This document shows positions 30,401-41,800 of a DNA stretch of 64,000 nucleotides, piece after piece. The position numbers and the translations under genes were made by a program. Under the pieces are notes generated by a model. That model was not told the DNA's origin and ran no database searches. It saw only the letters and a program-made list of their open reading frames with translations. The stretch covers positions 186,001-250,000 of the forward strand of contig RBKR01000024.1 in assembly GCA_004835665.1 (NCBI GenBank), written 5' to 3'. Positions within the stretch are counted from its first letter, which is position 1; every line of letters starts with the position of its first letter. The DNA is from Phoma sp. XZ068 (taxonomy: Eukaryota > Ascomycota > Dothideomycetes > Pleosporales > Didymellaceae).

Positions 30401-31860
30401 AGGTATCGGTGTTTCCGTTATCGTCTACACGAATAGTCAGCCAACGCGGTCTCGTCTCATCGGAGAGCACCCGATGTCAAGAGTCCCGAGGTCAGGTATT
30501 GCTAAGTGGCAATTGGAGTAGTAGTATGCATAAGCAGTTCAGCAGCCGTAGAAAGCTCGCAAAAGGTCAACGAAAGACTTAAGTGCTTCCGACTTGCCCT
30601 TCCCAAATCTATTTTTGTTTCTCAGGCTTAGGAGGTTGGTGCAATTCTACTTGCCGAACCTTCGGACCGAAAGCTCTTGTCTTGCTTCAAACGAGAATCC
30701 GAGCGGATTACACCAAGCTACGTACCTCTGTCTCTGTGGTCGGATCCGCCGTCTCGGTTATAGTTTCCGTAACAGGATCCGGAGTCTACGTTATAAATTA
30801 CCAATGTTGTATGGCAGATAGTTCAAGACCATCATGAGCGAAGAGTATCATCTAGAGCGAGCCGAGATGATTTTGAGCTGGCATTTGAATGGATAGCCTA
30901 CCTCTGTAGTCGTGGTTATTTCCGTTTCGGTGGTTGTCTCCGTTGCTGTCTCCGTTTCTGTGGCTACAAGAGAAGGTAACGTCAGCGCACTTGTATCCGT
31001 AGCGAGAAATCGTGATGGAGAAATTTGAGAAGAACGAGAGATAGTCGTTGCGGAGTAGTGTAGCGTTGTCTGGGAAGAATGCCATAAGGCCGTAGAATCG
31101 AAATGCAGATATCATAATTTGGGTCTGTTCTGCAGGAGCGTTTCGTTATTCCACTAATACTTCCTTGGAAGATTATCCAGCTGGCCGAAGCGCTTCCCAA
31201 AGAACGACCTAAACACGATCCCAGCACCCGTTCTCTCCAGGAAAATAACTTACTGGTATCTAGCAGCGTTTCTGTGGCGATGTCCAAAAACGCAGTCTCA
31301 GTCGTAGTTTCCGTGCTAGTTGCCGTGGTTGTACTGCAAACATATCCAAATCAGCCTTGTATCTAGAGACGCTAGCTGTGTCTTCGTTGTACAGGAAGAT
31401 GGGGAAGGGTTCAGACGAGGATGTATGAATTTATTGAGGAAAGCGGGATTGCTCGAGGCGATTAATGGCATTCACCGCTAACTTACGTTGCAGTCAAGTC
31501 AGTGGTCGTAGTGGTAGTCGTTTCAGTTATCTAATTTCGTCAGCATATGGCCTTGTTATTAACGTTGGACAAGTGGTGTAAGAATAGGGGACAACGATAA
31601 TGCTAACGTACAGTAACAACGTCGCCTCCTTGCCGGACGCGCAAGCGGCCGAACCGAGGAGTATCATCCCAGGGTAGTTCAACGTTGTGTGGAGCCTGGG
31701 TTGGATTTCCAACCGGTCGTTTAATAACGTGGAGATTGATGTCATCTGATGGGACGTCACAGGGGGCGTTGGATTCAGGGCGGAAGAGATTGAAAAAGAC
31801 AGCCTCAACAGTGCACTGGGAAGAGAGGAGAAGAGCCGTTAATAACGTGCGACCAGCCAT
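29900..31860 (-). CDS. Secreted Thr/Glu-rich mucin-like protein, six exons
   Basis: ATG 31860 opens a signal peptide (TLLTALLLSSQCTVEA). My exon model is 31860-31612, 31530-31487, 31333-31254, 30963-30902, 30785-30726 and 30424-29900. All junctions are GT...AG and the sum is 1020 nt, an exact multiple of three (~339 aa). Exon 1 carries a short globular part (FNLFRPESNAPCDVPSDD). The small exons encode TET/TTT repeats (TETTTTTTDLTAT, ATETETATETTTETEITT). Exon 6 starts with a (TE)n run from a GAGACC microsatellite and ends in Thr/Ser/Val-rich sequence to MTVTA. Expected to be a heavily O-glycosylated wall or secreted protein. No GPI signal is seen. The function is unknown. Confidence 0.65.
30361..30402. 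repeat. Hexanucleotide repeat (TCGGTC)n inside the mucin-like gene
   Basis: About six to seven units of TCTCGG/TCGGTC, encoding alternating Thr-Glu on the minus strand in exon 6. Slippage would change the protein in whole TE units. Confidence 0.85.
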
Positions 31861-32409
31861 CTCGTTATAAATTGAATATACTTAGAGGTCCACTCAGGAA
31901 GAGTGTGGAAGTGTTTTACGCATCCGGCTGTACAAATCCTTATCATTGCGCATTTTCTTTTAATGTGGTATGGAGAGGTAGAGCATTAAACACCCTAATA
32001 TAGTTAAGTATTCATTCCAGAGACTTAATTGAAACACGGTTCAGATTGGGAAGCACAAGAATGTATTTGGTCAATGTCGAGCACCAATGACTGCAGTGAG
32101 TCGATCGCTTGGCCACTATCCCGATATGCCGAAAAATGCATTCATGAGTTGATGATGAAAATTGATTGAGCGAGACGGGAAGCGACAGCCCTTGCGCTTC
32201 CACGAGAATTCCTGCGATTGATTCTCACAGGATCATAATCTGAATATCTTCTCGCACATTCCGAACTTGAATCTTGTCTTTTTCGAAGAGACATTGCACC
32301 GTTGTGGTAGGGTACCACAATTTTCGGAATATGCTTGACCCAAAGAGTTGAAAGTTGGTCTTCCATGTCAATTCACTTGCCGTATTTTTCAGATCGGTAT
32401 CCACCTCAG
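31861..32409. other. Intergenic, no gene seen
   Basis: Upstream region of the minus-strand mucin-like gene. No supported feature. Confidence 0.5.
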
Positions 32410-34640
32410 ATATAGACTCCTAGGGCATACGTTTGCGAGATCTTGTGAAGTGGGTCAGCTGGAACTTGTCTGGGGCGAAGACGGATGCGTGTGTTGTTGC
32501 CCATCGCTGTGCTTTCTCGAGTGTTGTGCCCAGTACTTCGTTTTGGTATGACTCGTATGAGAACTCTAATACTGTGGCGCATGTGACACAAGTCTCAGTA
32601 GAGTTGAAATTATCTTTATTCGAGAAATCTCTGTCTCTTTCTCCAGAGCGCAACCTATTCCTTTATATCTACGGCCTCAACTTCAGCTCTTCGGCCTGGC
32701 CGACGGTCAACCCGATCGTCTCGGTCTCACCGAAAGTATAGAATTTCCGTCTCTCCGATCCAGATATCACCGTACTTCCTAGACCTACCAACACTTCGCA
32801 TGTTCGTTCTGTGGTCTTGCCCCAAGCGAGGATGGCGACATCGTCGATGTCCCCTGTTGACATGGTTTCCGCCTCTGCATTGCACTGCTCGACCAGGTCT
32901 GCGTTGTAGAAGAGATAGTATGGGTGAGAGTGGCGAGCCCTGAGTTGTAAATGTGATTCTTCAAGTGTAGTCATTAACCTATGGGCTTCCAGGGACTTAT
33001 ATATCGTTTCAGCCTCCATAGGCAGACAAGCCATAGACTCCATCGTCGCGTATCTGCCTGGTAGGCATATACGCCACCTCGTCACGTGCTGTTCAGAAAC
33101 AACTCCCTGTGGGATGCCCGTGTTTATCGCGTAATCCTTGGACTTGAACCCATCGACTAGACTGTGCGTGTGTCTGTCGTTCAAGAAGCTTTCTATCCAG
33201 CGAACTGTCTTTTCGTCAACCTTCCGCTTCCGCAGGTTGTGGAGCAGCCGCTTACGAGACACGTTGTCGAAGGCCCCCGAAACGTCCAGCAACAGAAGAC
33301 TGGCCACCTGACCATCCTTTCCGCTGTTCCACCTCTCGTATGTCTTCGCAGTGACAGCGTGTAGTGCGTGCTCGGTGGATCGATGCTTCCTTCCACCAGG
33401 TAGCTAAGTCTCCGAGCTATCACCGCATCCATGACTTTGCCAATGGTGTTGAGTAGTGCAATAGGTCGGTACGCTTTAGGGACTGCGTAATTGGCTTTGT
33501 CTGGTTTGCGGAGGACAGCTGTGGTGGACGCTCGGAATGAGTTTGGGCAGTACCCTAGTCGTAGGCTTTGGTTGAAGATCCTCGTTAGATGGGCTGCGAT
33601 CAGATTAACTCCAGCCTGCAGCACCTTGTTCGTAATATCGTCCGGGCCTGGGGCTTTGAGAGGTGATGCCGCTCGGATGGCAGTCCGCACTTCCTTCTCA
33701 ATTGGTGGCATTTCGATCTGGCCGCTGTACGCCGTATCCTCAATGTCTCCCAGATCTGCTTCAGGTGGCGTTGGGAAGAAAACATCTCGGCACAGTTCGG
33801 CCTTGTCCGCAGGATCTTCGATTTCGCGTCGCGTATCGGGATGTTGTATAGTTGGTATGCATCGGGTTGACTGGTCATGTCTCGTTCTTGCACACCTCGC
33901 TAGCTTCCACAGCGCGTCTGGCGATTCCGCTGCCTGCTCTATACGTTCTCTGTGTGCTTTGCGCAGTGCTTTGCTGATCGTTCTTGCTTTGTGGTTTCTT
34001 GCGGGTTGATACGCTTCCCAAGTCTCTTCCGTGTGTTGTTGGCTGTGTGCTCTCTTCAATCGTTTTGCCTCAGCGAGCACCCCTTTGCCTTCCTCGGCCC
34101 ATCCTTCCTGTATAGGACGAGGGGTGAGTCTCAGGCACTGCTTTGCGTATCGCGTTTTGGATTGAAGCCGTCACCTCACCTGTGTATGTGTCGAGTGCTA
34201 CCTTTGTGCGTGGCCTTCGCAGCGGAGGTAGGAAGTGCCTCAGCGCTCTTGTGTACGATTTCTCATTCAATCTCTTCCGGTCTTTGCGCAGCCTCTACTC
34301 GAGACGTTGCACTGCGAGATCGAGCGTTATGCTTATGGGTCCCATTGGAAGCGCTGTAATTATCAAGCCGAGATCCTTGTGAGTCGCATGGGCTCAAATG
34401 CGTCGATAAGTTGGTATATATCTCCACCGACAGGTTTGACGAAGACCAATGGACCAATATCCTGGGATTCGGGTGTGCAGGATTGGATGTTGGATCCAAA
34501 AGAGTGAGGGTAGCCATCGAGGCTTCAATTAATGTCAGAGCGACCTTAATCTGCCAGTACCCACGATCGTAACTAGCACCAGTACGCAAAAGCCGGGCAA
34601 AGAGAGATCTTCGTACCCTGGCTTCACTCAGGTAATTAGC
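32410..34640 (-). mobile_element. Degraded Tad-type LINE fragment
   Basis: Read on the minus strand: an endonuclease tail with frame breaks (34643-34263, ASMATLTLLDPTSNPAHPN), a linker, then reverse transcriptase from 34080. RT blocks include KAPGPDDITNKVLQAG, AYRPIALLNTIGKVM and LLLLDVSGAFDNVSRKRLL, then NTGIPQG. The catalytic loop is mutated: STGDIDDVAILAWG, where relatives have VDD/ADD. Frameshifts occur at about 33300 and elsewhere. A solo LTR (32541-32793) cuts the RT, which resumes as EKAQRWATTHASVFAPDKFQ at about 32530-32420. Different from the intact LINE at 3012. Confidence 0.78.
32541..32793 (-). mobile_element. Solo LTR, family L250 copy 1
   Basis: On the minus strand it runs TGTTGGTAGG to CATACCAAAA (253 bp). 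It is flanked by CTTCG at 32536-32540 and 32794-32798. It is highly similar to 34788-35037 in the opposite orientation. A TATAAAGGAAT motif about halfway in may be the LTR promoter. Confidence 0.85.
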
Positions 34641-34787
34641 CAATGTATCATTGCAGGGGGATGGACCCCCGGAGATGGAGTTGCTCTACATCCTTATCGT
34701 TCGACGCCAGACACGAAACACAAGATGTAAGCTTGTTATTGAGAGAAGCCTCGAAAAGGCGTGTTCAGCTATGACGTATAAGGCATT

Positions 34788-35037
34788 TGTTGGCAGGTCT
34801 AGAAAGTACGGTGATATCTGGATCGGAGAGACGGAAATTCTATACGTTCGGTGAGACCGAGTCGATCGGGTTGGCCGTCGGCCAGGCCGAAGAGCTGAAG
34901 TTGAGGCCGTAGATATAAAGGAATAGGTTGCGCTCTGGAGAAAGAAACAGAGATCTCGCGAAAAAAGATAATTTCAACTCTATTGAGACTTGCGTCATAT
35001 GCGCCACAATAGAGTTCTCATACGAGTCATACCAACA
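34788..35037 (+). mobile_element. Solo LTR, family L250 copy 2
   Basis: TGTTGGCAGG to CATACCAACA (250 bp), flanked by GCATT (34783-34787) and GCGTT (35038-35042), a 5-bp duplication with one change. It shares the TATAAAGGAATAGG motif with copy 1. The two copies form a 2-kb-spaced inverted pair by separate insertions. Confidence 0.82.
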
Positions 35038-35042
35038 GCGTT

Positions 35043-36126
35043 GAACGGCTGTTTGACCGTCTTCATAGCCGGCATGCCGTGAGCGATTGTGGAAAACATG
35101 CGAAACGAAGCCTTCACCCTGCAAGCGGTAGATGATCGCAAGACTCGGAGGATTATTGGTGGCAATATAAACAATTGATGTTTTGGATTTTGGAGCGTTA
35201 ATTTAGAAATAGCTATTACTGCTAAATGGAACTAGTCCTATGTATAAACCAAACCTAACCTGCCCAGCACTCCACATACGCTACATCGTATACCACTCGA
35301 ATGGGTCCACAGACCACGGGAAGGAGAAATCTACCCATTTAGTGCGGTCACTGGAGTGCCTGGACCACATGATCCTGCTGGTACAGCACCGTTTGCCATA
35401 TACACGCTGCCAGAGTCTAATGTCGAACATTCCACAAACCCTCGGGAAAATTTGTTCCTAAGAAGTTTTTCAGTTAGCGTTGGTCACAACTGTTGAAGTT
35501 AGATACTAGCCGATGGCAGATACTCAGCCATGACGCGGGCAGTTGCGGCCTTCATCTCTTATGCGTTTGCTCACAACTTTATATACTGTTTGCTGGGTTC
35601 ACACTGTGAGGGCCGGCATTTCTTTCTCGAGTCTGGTCTTGACAGGTTTGGACGTCACACATGTGTTATGACTATTGCCATCTGGCGGTTGATGGGATCG
35701 AATTTGTCCTAAATGGTCCTTCAGCCAGTCAGCACCTGCCCAAAAGCAGAAGGTTAGCAGATCTCATGTATTCAAAGCTGTGCTCTGCAGTATCATAATG
35801 GAAAACAAGAGGAGAAAGACAAAGGAAAAATCGGTATCGAGGTACCACCTCTGCATTACCATGATAGAGACATGGATGTAGAGGATGGCATAGAAAGAGT
35901 GAATGGAGACGCGCAACAAAGAAAAGACCTTGGGTGAGGCAGTAATTTATACATCTGTAAATGTTGTGCTCAGGTTGATAATTGACTGTACTTGGATTGC
36001 AAAGCTCAATACAGGACAACCTTCCAGTCAAAAGCGGTGAATGCTACGGCATTGAAATGCAAATGCCGGCCTCCCTTCTCACCGGTTGCCTTGAATGCCG
36101 CGCATTCCAGCAGTTTCAACCTACCA
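35043..36126. other. Intergenic, no gene seen
   Basis: No coding pattern with family likeness; only short overlapping frames. Confidence 0.5.
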
Positions 36127-36128
36127 TA

Positions 36129-38256
36129 CCGTGATCGGCCACCCGATGCGCACGGTCACCCGATGCACACCCCACCTCAATTCATCTTGTTTTTGAACCT
36201 ACTATAGCTCAACACCACAATGCCTTTACAAGAAGCCCTTGCAGAGATAGATAGATTAAAACCAGGAGCAAAACTTTCATACCAAGCACTTGCCAAAAAA
36301 CATAGTTACAGCTAATCAACTTTAACGCGTCAACACCAAGGTCAGGTAATACCCCACCAAGAAGAGGCATTGCAGCAACATCTACTCTACCCACGCGATA
36401 AGGTAGAGGTTGTAAAATATATCAGAGAGCTTACAGAGAGGCACCTTATGCCTATAAGGCAAATAGTAACTAATTTTGTAACGCCTCTATATTGTTAGGA
36501 GCCTTCTGAGAGGTAGATAACCTGCTTCCTCAACCGTCACGCCAATGTACTTCTTCCTGCGTAGACCACGCCGATAGAAGCTGGTCGTCACCACGCTAAT
36601 TCTTGTAAGAAGTATCAAGTATACTTCAAACTACTGCACAGCAAAATAGCTAAGTACAACGTGCTACCTAAGAATACCTACAATATAAATGAGAAGGGCT
36701 TCGCAATTAGGGTCACTAGGAGGAGTAAACAGATCTTTAACAAGGTACTATACCACCAAAAGCACTTCAGGCAGAGTCTCCACAATAGTAACCGCAAGTA
36801 GGTAACCCTCCTAGCGACTATATGCGCCGATAGATCAGTACTACCGCCTTGCATTATCTATCTAGCAGCTAGGCAAGCCGTTTAGGCGAGCTAGGTAGCC
36901 CCAATCAACCCAAAAAAACACAATATCTTCTTTACCACCTCACCTACTGGTTGGACGAACGACGATTTAGGTTTGACGTGGCTTGAACAGGTGTTTGAGC
37001 GGTACACTGCACCAAAATCTCGTAGAAGGTGGCGCCTACTTATCCTAGACGGTCACGGTAGCCATATAACGAAGGCCTTCATCGACTACTGCGACGCTCA
37101 CAAGGTACTATTGATGGTCTATCCACCTCACTCCACCCACACGTTGCAGCCGTTAGATGTGGTTTGCTTCAAGCCGCTCGCCCAAAACTACACCAAGGAG
37201 CTAGATGCTTGCACTCAGAGAGGCCAAGGCATAGTCTCTATAAATAAGAGCAACTTCTTCAACCTATTCTAGCCGGCTTAGGTAAATACCTTCACCAAAA
37301 CGTTAGTTAAGACGTCCTTCTCAGCCACAGGTATTCACCCACGCAACGCCAACGTTATACTCAATAAGTTCAAGCCACCAACTCTAGTTAAGCTCGCAAC
37401 TCCGCCAGAACAAACAGCACCTACCGCTGCACCTACTGCACCAAACTAGCTAAAAGCCAAGTCTCTATTGCAGGAGGTTGTAGGGGATAAAGGTAGTAGT
37501 CAATTAGGCCCACTTAAACAGGCTATCCACCAACTCCACGTGCAGTTTAAGTTAGTACAACACGAATTAGAAGAGGCCAAAACAGAGCTGGCGACTCAGA
37601 AGAAGAAGCTAAAGAAGCAGAAGGTACTACCTCTATACACACATCAAATTAAGAGGCATAGCAGCGCAGTTTGGTGGAGTCCTTCATCTAAACAAGAGGC
37701 CGACGCACGCGACCGCGCAAATGAGGCCTATAAGGAGCAGTTGGAACTAGAAAAGGCAACTTAACAAGAGCTTCAACAGACCAAAAAGCTACTACAACAA
37801 AAAGAGAAGGACGAGAAGCAGGCGCGGCGTGCAGCAGAGAAGGAGGAGCGGGCCCGGGTCAAAGCTGTGAAGGACGCCAAAGTAGCTGAACGCCGGGCAG
37901 AAAAACAGCGTGAGAAACAAGCTCGCGACGCTCAAAAAGCTATACTATTACCCAAAACAGGTAAGCAAAAGGCCTCACAGTCTACAGCACCCAGAAAGAA
38001 GCAAAATCGCGGTAGTGTGGGTAGTGGTAGCCGGCCTATCGCTCATGATCGTTCCCCATCCCCACCACCAGAACTCAACAGCCGTGGCCGCAAGATCGCT
38101 CCACCAAAAAGATTTCAGTAGCAAAGTTTGTTGCATAGGTTTATAGAGCAATCCCCCAAAAATTCTTGTGATAATATCTATTGTATGTGGCTTAATAGCC
38201 TCATTTTGGTGATACCCCAAAAAGTGGTGGGGTGCGCATCGGGTGGCCGATCACGG
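36129..38256 (+). mobile_element. Fot1/pogo-type transposon A, copy 2, full length (2128 bp), RIP-mutated
   Basis: TA at 36127-36128 and 38257-38258. The TIRs start CCGTGATCGGCCACCCGATG at both ends. This is the only copy of A with both ends and no insertion, so it defines the element. Compared with A1 and A3 it carries top-strand TpG-to-TpA changes (for example TGTTGTTGGG to TATTGTTAGG), which is CpA-to-TpA on the other strand. Confidence 0.92.
36220..38121 (+). pseudogene. pogo/Fot1 transposase of element A copy 2, many RIP stops
   Basis: ATG 36220 (MPLQEALAEIDRL) to TAG 38119. The stops are mostly TAG where A3 has TGG. The stretch 36973-37272 stays open and shows FERYTAPKSRRRWRLLILDG with the catalytic LILDGHGSHITKAF and LQPLDVVCFKPLA. 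The first catalytic block reads NTYNINEKGF, the Asp changed to Asn by G-to-A. The C-terminal tail is basic and coiled. Dead. Confidence 0.85.
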
Positions 38257-38804
38257 TAGCCGTTAAGTACGAAGATGCACAAATGCAAAGGGAGGTTTGT
38301 TGATTGTTTCCCAAGTTACACGGTTTCAATCGCGATTTCTCCGCAAGGTACCTACCCTGTCCGTGCACCAAGTGCGCGCCATCTGAAGTGCAGATGTGGC
38401 TCCTCGTCAACAGCTTCCTTTTGCGACTCAGAGACGCTGCTGTTGAACTCGTCTCGCAATGCTGCTCTGAACCTCGCCTCAAGAACCCGGGCATCCTTAA
38501 CGAATAACTGGTAAGTCAGAATGTGTGAACAGTCCCGGGAATGCAGAAGTTCTCGACGGACAAGTAAGGGGGATGAATGCCAACACTTGGTTCTTGGACC
38601 GATGTACGTGCTCGCTTGATCAGTAGAATGCGCTCAAGGCTCATTCCAAGCCTGTGTGCACGCCTAAGAGAGATCTATACAATGTAGAGAACCCGTGTAC
38701 ACGCATTGCAGCTTATACCAGATTTTCTTTTTTCGCATGACATTCTTTTTGACATAGGCAAAAGCCTTTACACCAATCACACACAAGATCATTATACGTT
38801 GGGA
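38257..38804. other. Upstream region of the adhesin-like gene
   Basis: About 550 bp between element A2 and the ATG at 38805. No gene is seen. A2 may have removed or displaced upstream control sequence. Confidence 0.4.
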
Positions 38805-41800
38805 ATGGCAACGATGACTAAACTGCGAAGCAGAGGGACAGTCTCGATGTTTCTCATGCTTTGGAGCCTTGTACTATCAACCACGGCGTTGAGTATTCGA
38901 CAAACAGCGGGTCCTGTTCTGGAGTGTCCTGGCGCCGACGGCCAGCAGTACACTTCGAACGGCAAGACGTACCAGATCACCTGCGACGCTGATCGCACCG
39001 GCACAATTCTTGATGCGCAGCAAGCGGACAGCCTGGGCGGCTGCGTGGATCTGTGCGCCAGCAACGCGCAGTGTGTCGCGTCAACCTACATCGCGCTCAC
39101 GCAGACCTGCACCCTCCAGTCGAGCGAGGGCACAGTAGAGCCACTTGTTGGTACCTCGAGTGCGCTGCAGATCGATCCTCCGCTCGCAGGCGCTGTTCTG
39201 GAGTGTCCCGGCGCCGACGGGCAGCAGTACACTTCCAGCGGCATGACGTACGAGATCACGTGCGACAGTGATCGATCTGGCGCACTGCTAGACTCTGCTA
39301 CCACGACCGACCTTAGCGGCTGCATTGATCTGTGCGCCAGCAACGCGCAGTGTGTCGCGTCGACATACAGCGCAGTCACGCAGACCTGCACCCTCCAGTC
39401 GAGCGAGGGCACAGTAGAGCCACTTGTTGGTACCTCGAGTGCGCTGCAGATCGATCCTCCGCTCGCAGGCGCTGTTCTGGAGTGTCCCGGCGCCGACGGG
39501 CAGCAGTACACTTCCAGCGGCATGACGTACGAGATCACGTGCGACAGTGATCGATCTGGCGCACTGCTAGACTCTGCTACCACGACCGACCTTAGCGGCT
39601 GCATTGATCTGTGCGCCAGCAACGCGCAGTGTGTCGCGTCGACATACAGCGCAGTCACGCAGACCTGCACCCTCCAGTCGAGCGAGGGCACAGTAGAGCC
39701 ACTTGTTGGTACCTCGAGTGCGCTGCAGATCGATCCTCCGCTCGCAGGCGCTGTTCTGGAGTGTCCCGGCGCCGACGGGCAGCAGTACACTTCCAGCGGC
39801 ATGACGTACGAGATCACGTGCGACAGTGATCGATCTGGCGCACTGCTAGACTCTGCTACCACGACCGACCTTAGCGGCTGCATTGATCTGTGCGCCAGCA
39901 ACGCGCAGTGTGTCGCGTCGACATACAGCGCAGTCACGCAGACCTGCACCCTCCAGTCGAGCGAGGGCACAGTAGAGCCACTTGTTGGTACCTCGAGTGC
40001 GCTGCAGATCGATCCTCCGCTCGCAGGCGCTGTTCTGGAGTGTCCCGGCGCCGACGGGCAGCAGTACACTTCCAGCGGCATGACGTACGAGATCACGTGC
40101 GACAGTGATCGATCTGGCGCACTGCTAGACTCTGCTACCACGACCGACCTTAGCGGCTGCATTGATCTGTGCGCCAGCAACGCGCAGTGTGTCGCGTCGA
40201 CATACAGCGCAGTCACGCAGACCTGCACCCTCCAGTCGAGCGAGGGCACAGTAGAGCCACTTGTTGGTACCTCGAGTGCGCTGCAGATCGATCCTCCGCT
40301 CGCAGGCGCTGTTCTGGAGTGTCCCGGCGCCGACGGGCAGCAGTACACTTCCAGCGGCATGACGTACGAGATCACGTGCGACAGTGATCGATCTGGCGCA
40401 CTGCTAGACTCTGCTACCACGACCGACCTTAGCGGCTGCATTGATCTGTGCGCCAGCAACGCGCAGTGTGTCGCGTCGACATACAGCGCAGTCACGCAGA
40501 CCTGCACCCTCCAGTCGAGCGAGGGCACAGTAGAGCCACTTGTTGGTACCTCGAGTGCGCTGCAGATCGATCCTCCACTGCCGGGCCCTGTCCAGCCAGC
40601 ACCCGTTGAGCCCGCACCTGTTCAGCCCGCACCTGTTGAGCCAGCGCCCGTTGAGCCAGCGCCCGTTCAGCCAGCACCTGTCGAGCCAGCACCTGTTGAG
40701 CCAGCGCCCGTTCAACCAGCACCTGTTGAGCCAGCGCCCGTTCAGCCAGCACCTGTTGAGCCAGCACCTGTTCAGCCCGCACCTGTCGAGCCAGGACCTG
40801 TTGAGCCAGCACCTGTTGAGCCAGCGCCCGTTCAGCCAGCACCTGTCGAGCCAGGACCTGTTGAGCCCGCACCTGTTCAGCCCGCACCTGTTGAGCCAGC
40901 ACCTGTCGAGCCAGCGCCCGTTCAACCAGCACCTGTCGAGCCAGCACCTGTTCAGCCCGCACCTGTTGAGCCAGCACCTGTTCAGCCAGCACCTGTTGAG
41001 CCAGCGCCCGTTGAGCCAGCACCTGTTGAGCCCGCGCCCGTTCAGCCAGCACCTGTCGAGCCAGGACCTGTTGAGCCCGCACCTGTTCAGCCCGCACCTG
41101 TTGAGCCAGCACCTGTTCAGCCAGCACCTGTTGAGCCAGCACCTGTTCAGCCCGCACCTGTCGAGCCAGCGCCCGTTGAGCCAGCACCTGTTCAGCCAGC
41201 ACCTGTTGAGCCCGCACCTGTTCAGCCCGCACCTGTTGAGCCAGCACCTGTTCAGCCAGCACCTGTTGAGCCAGCGCCCGTTGAGCCAGCACCTGTTGAG
41301 CCCGCGCCCGTTCAGCCAGCACCTGTCGAGCCAGGACCTGTTGAGCCCGCACCTGTTCAGCCCGCACCTGTTGAGCCAGCACCTGTTCAGCCAGCACCTG
41401 TTGAGCCAGCACCTGTTCAGCCCGCACCTGTCGAGCCAGCGCCCGTTGAGCCAGCGCCCGTTCAACCAGCACCTGTCGAGCCAGCACCTGTTCAGCCCGC
41501 ACCTGTTGAGCCAGCACCTGTTCAGCCAGCACCTGTTGAGCCAGGACCTGTTCAGCCCGCACCTGTTGAGCCCGCACCTGTCGAGCCAGCACCTCCTGGC
41601 TTATCACAGATCCCACAGATCCCCATTACCAATCTTTTTGCCCCTGCTGACATTGATCTCTTGAGCACCTCCCCTGGTTTAGTGGGGAAACTTCTCACCG
41701 ATGCTGCTCTGCACTTGTCTCCTAACGACCCGAACGTTCGCGGATGGCAAGAGTACGGGTGTTTCACGTCAAGCAACCTCTTCAATGGTACCCTTGCAGG

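Noticed and set aside
39086..41616. Long open frames on the minus strand and in other plus frames across the adhesin repeats
   Set aside because: They arise because the repeat units are a multiple of three with no stop in several frames. The signal peptide, Cys spacing and WSC domains support only the plus-strand frame from 38805.
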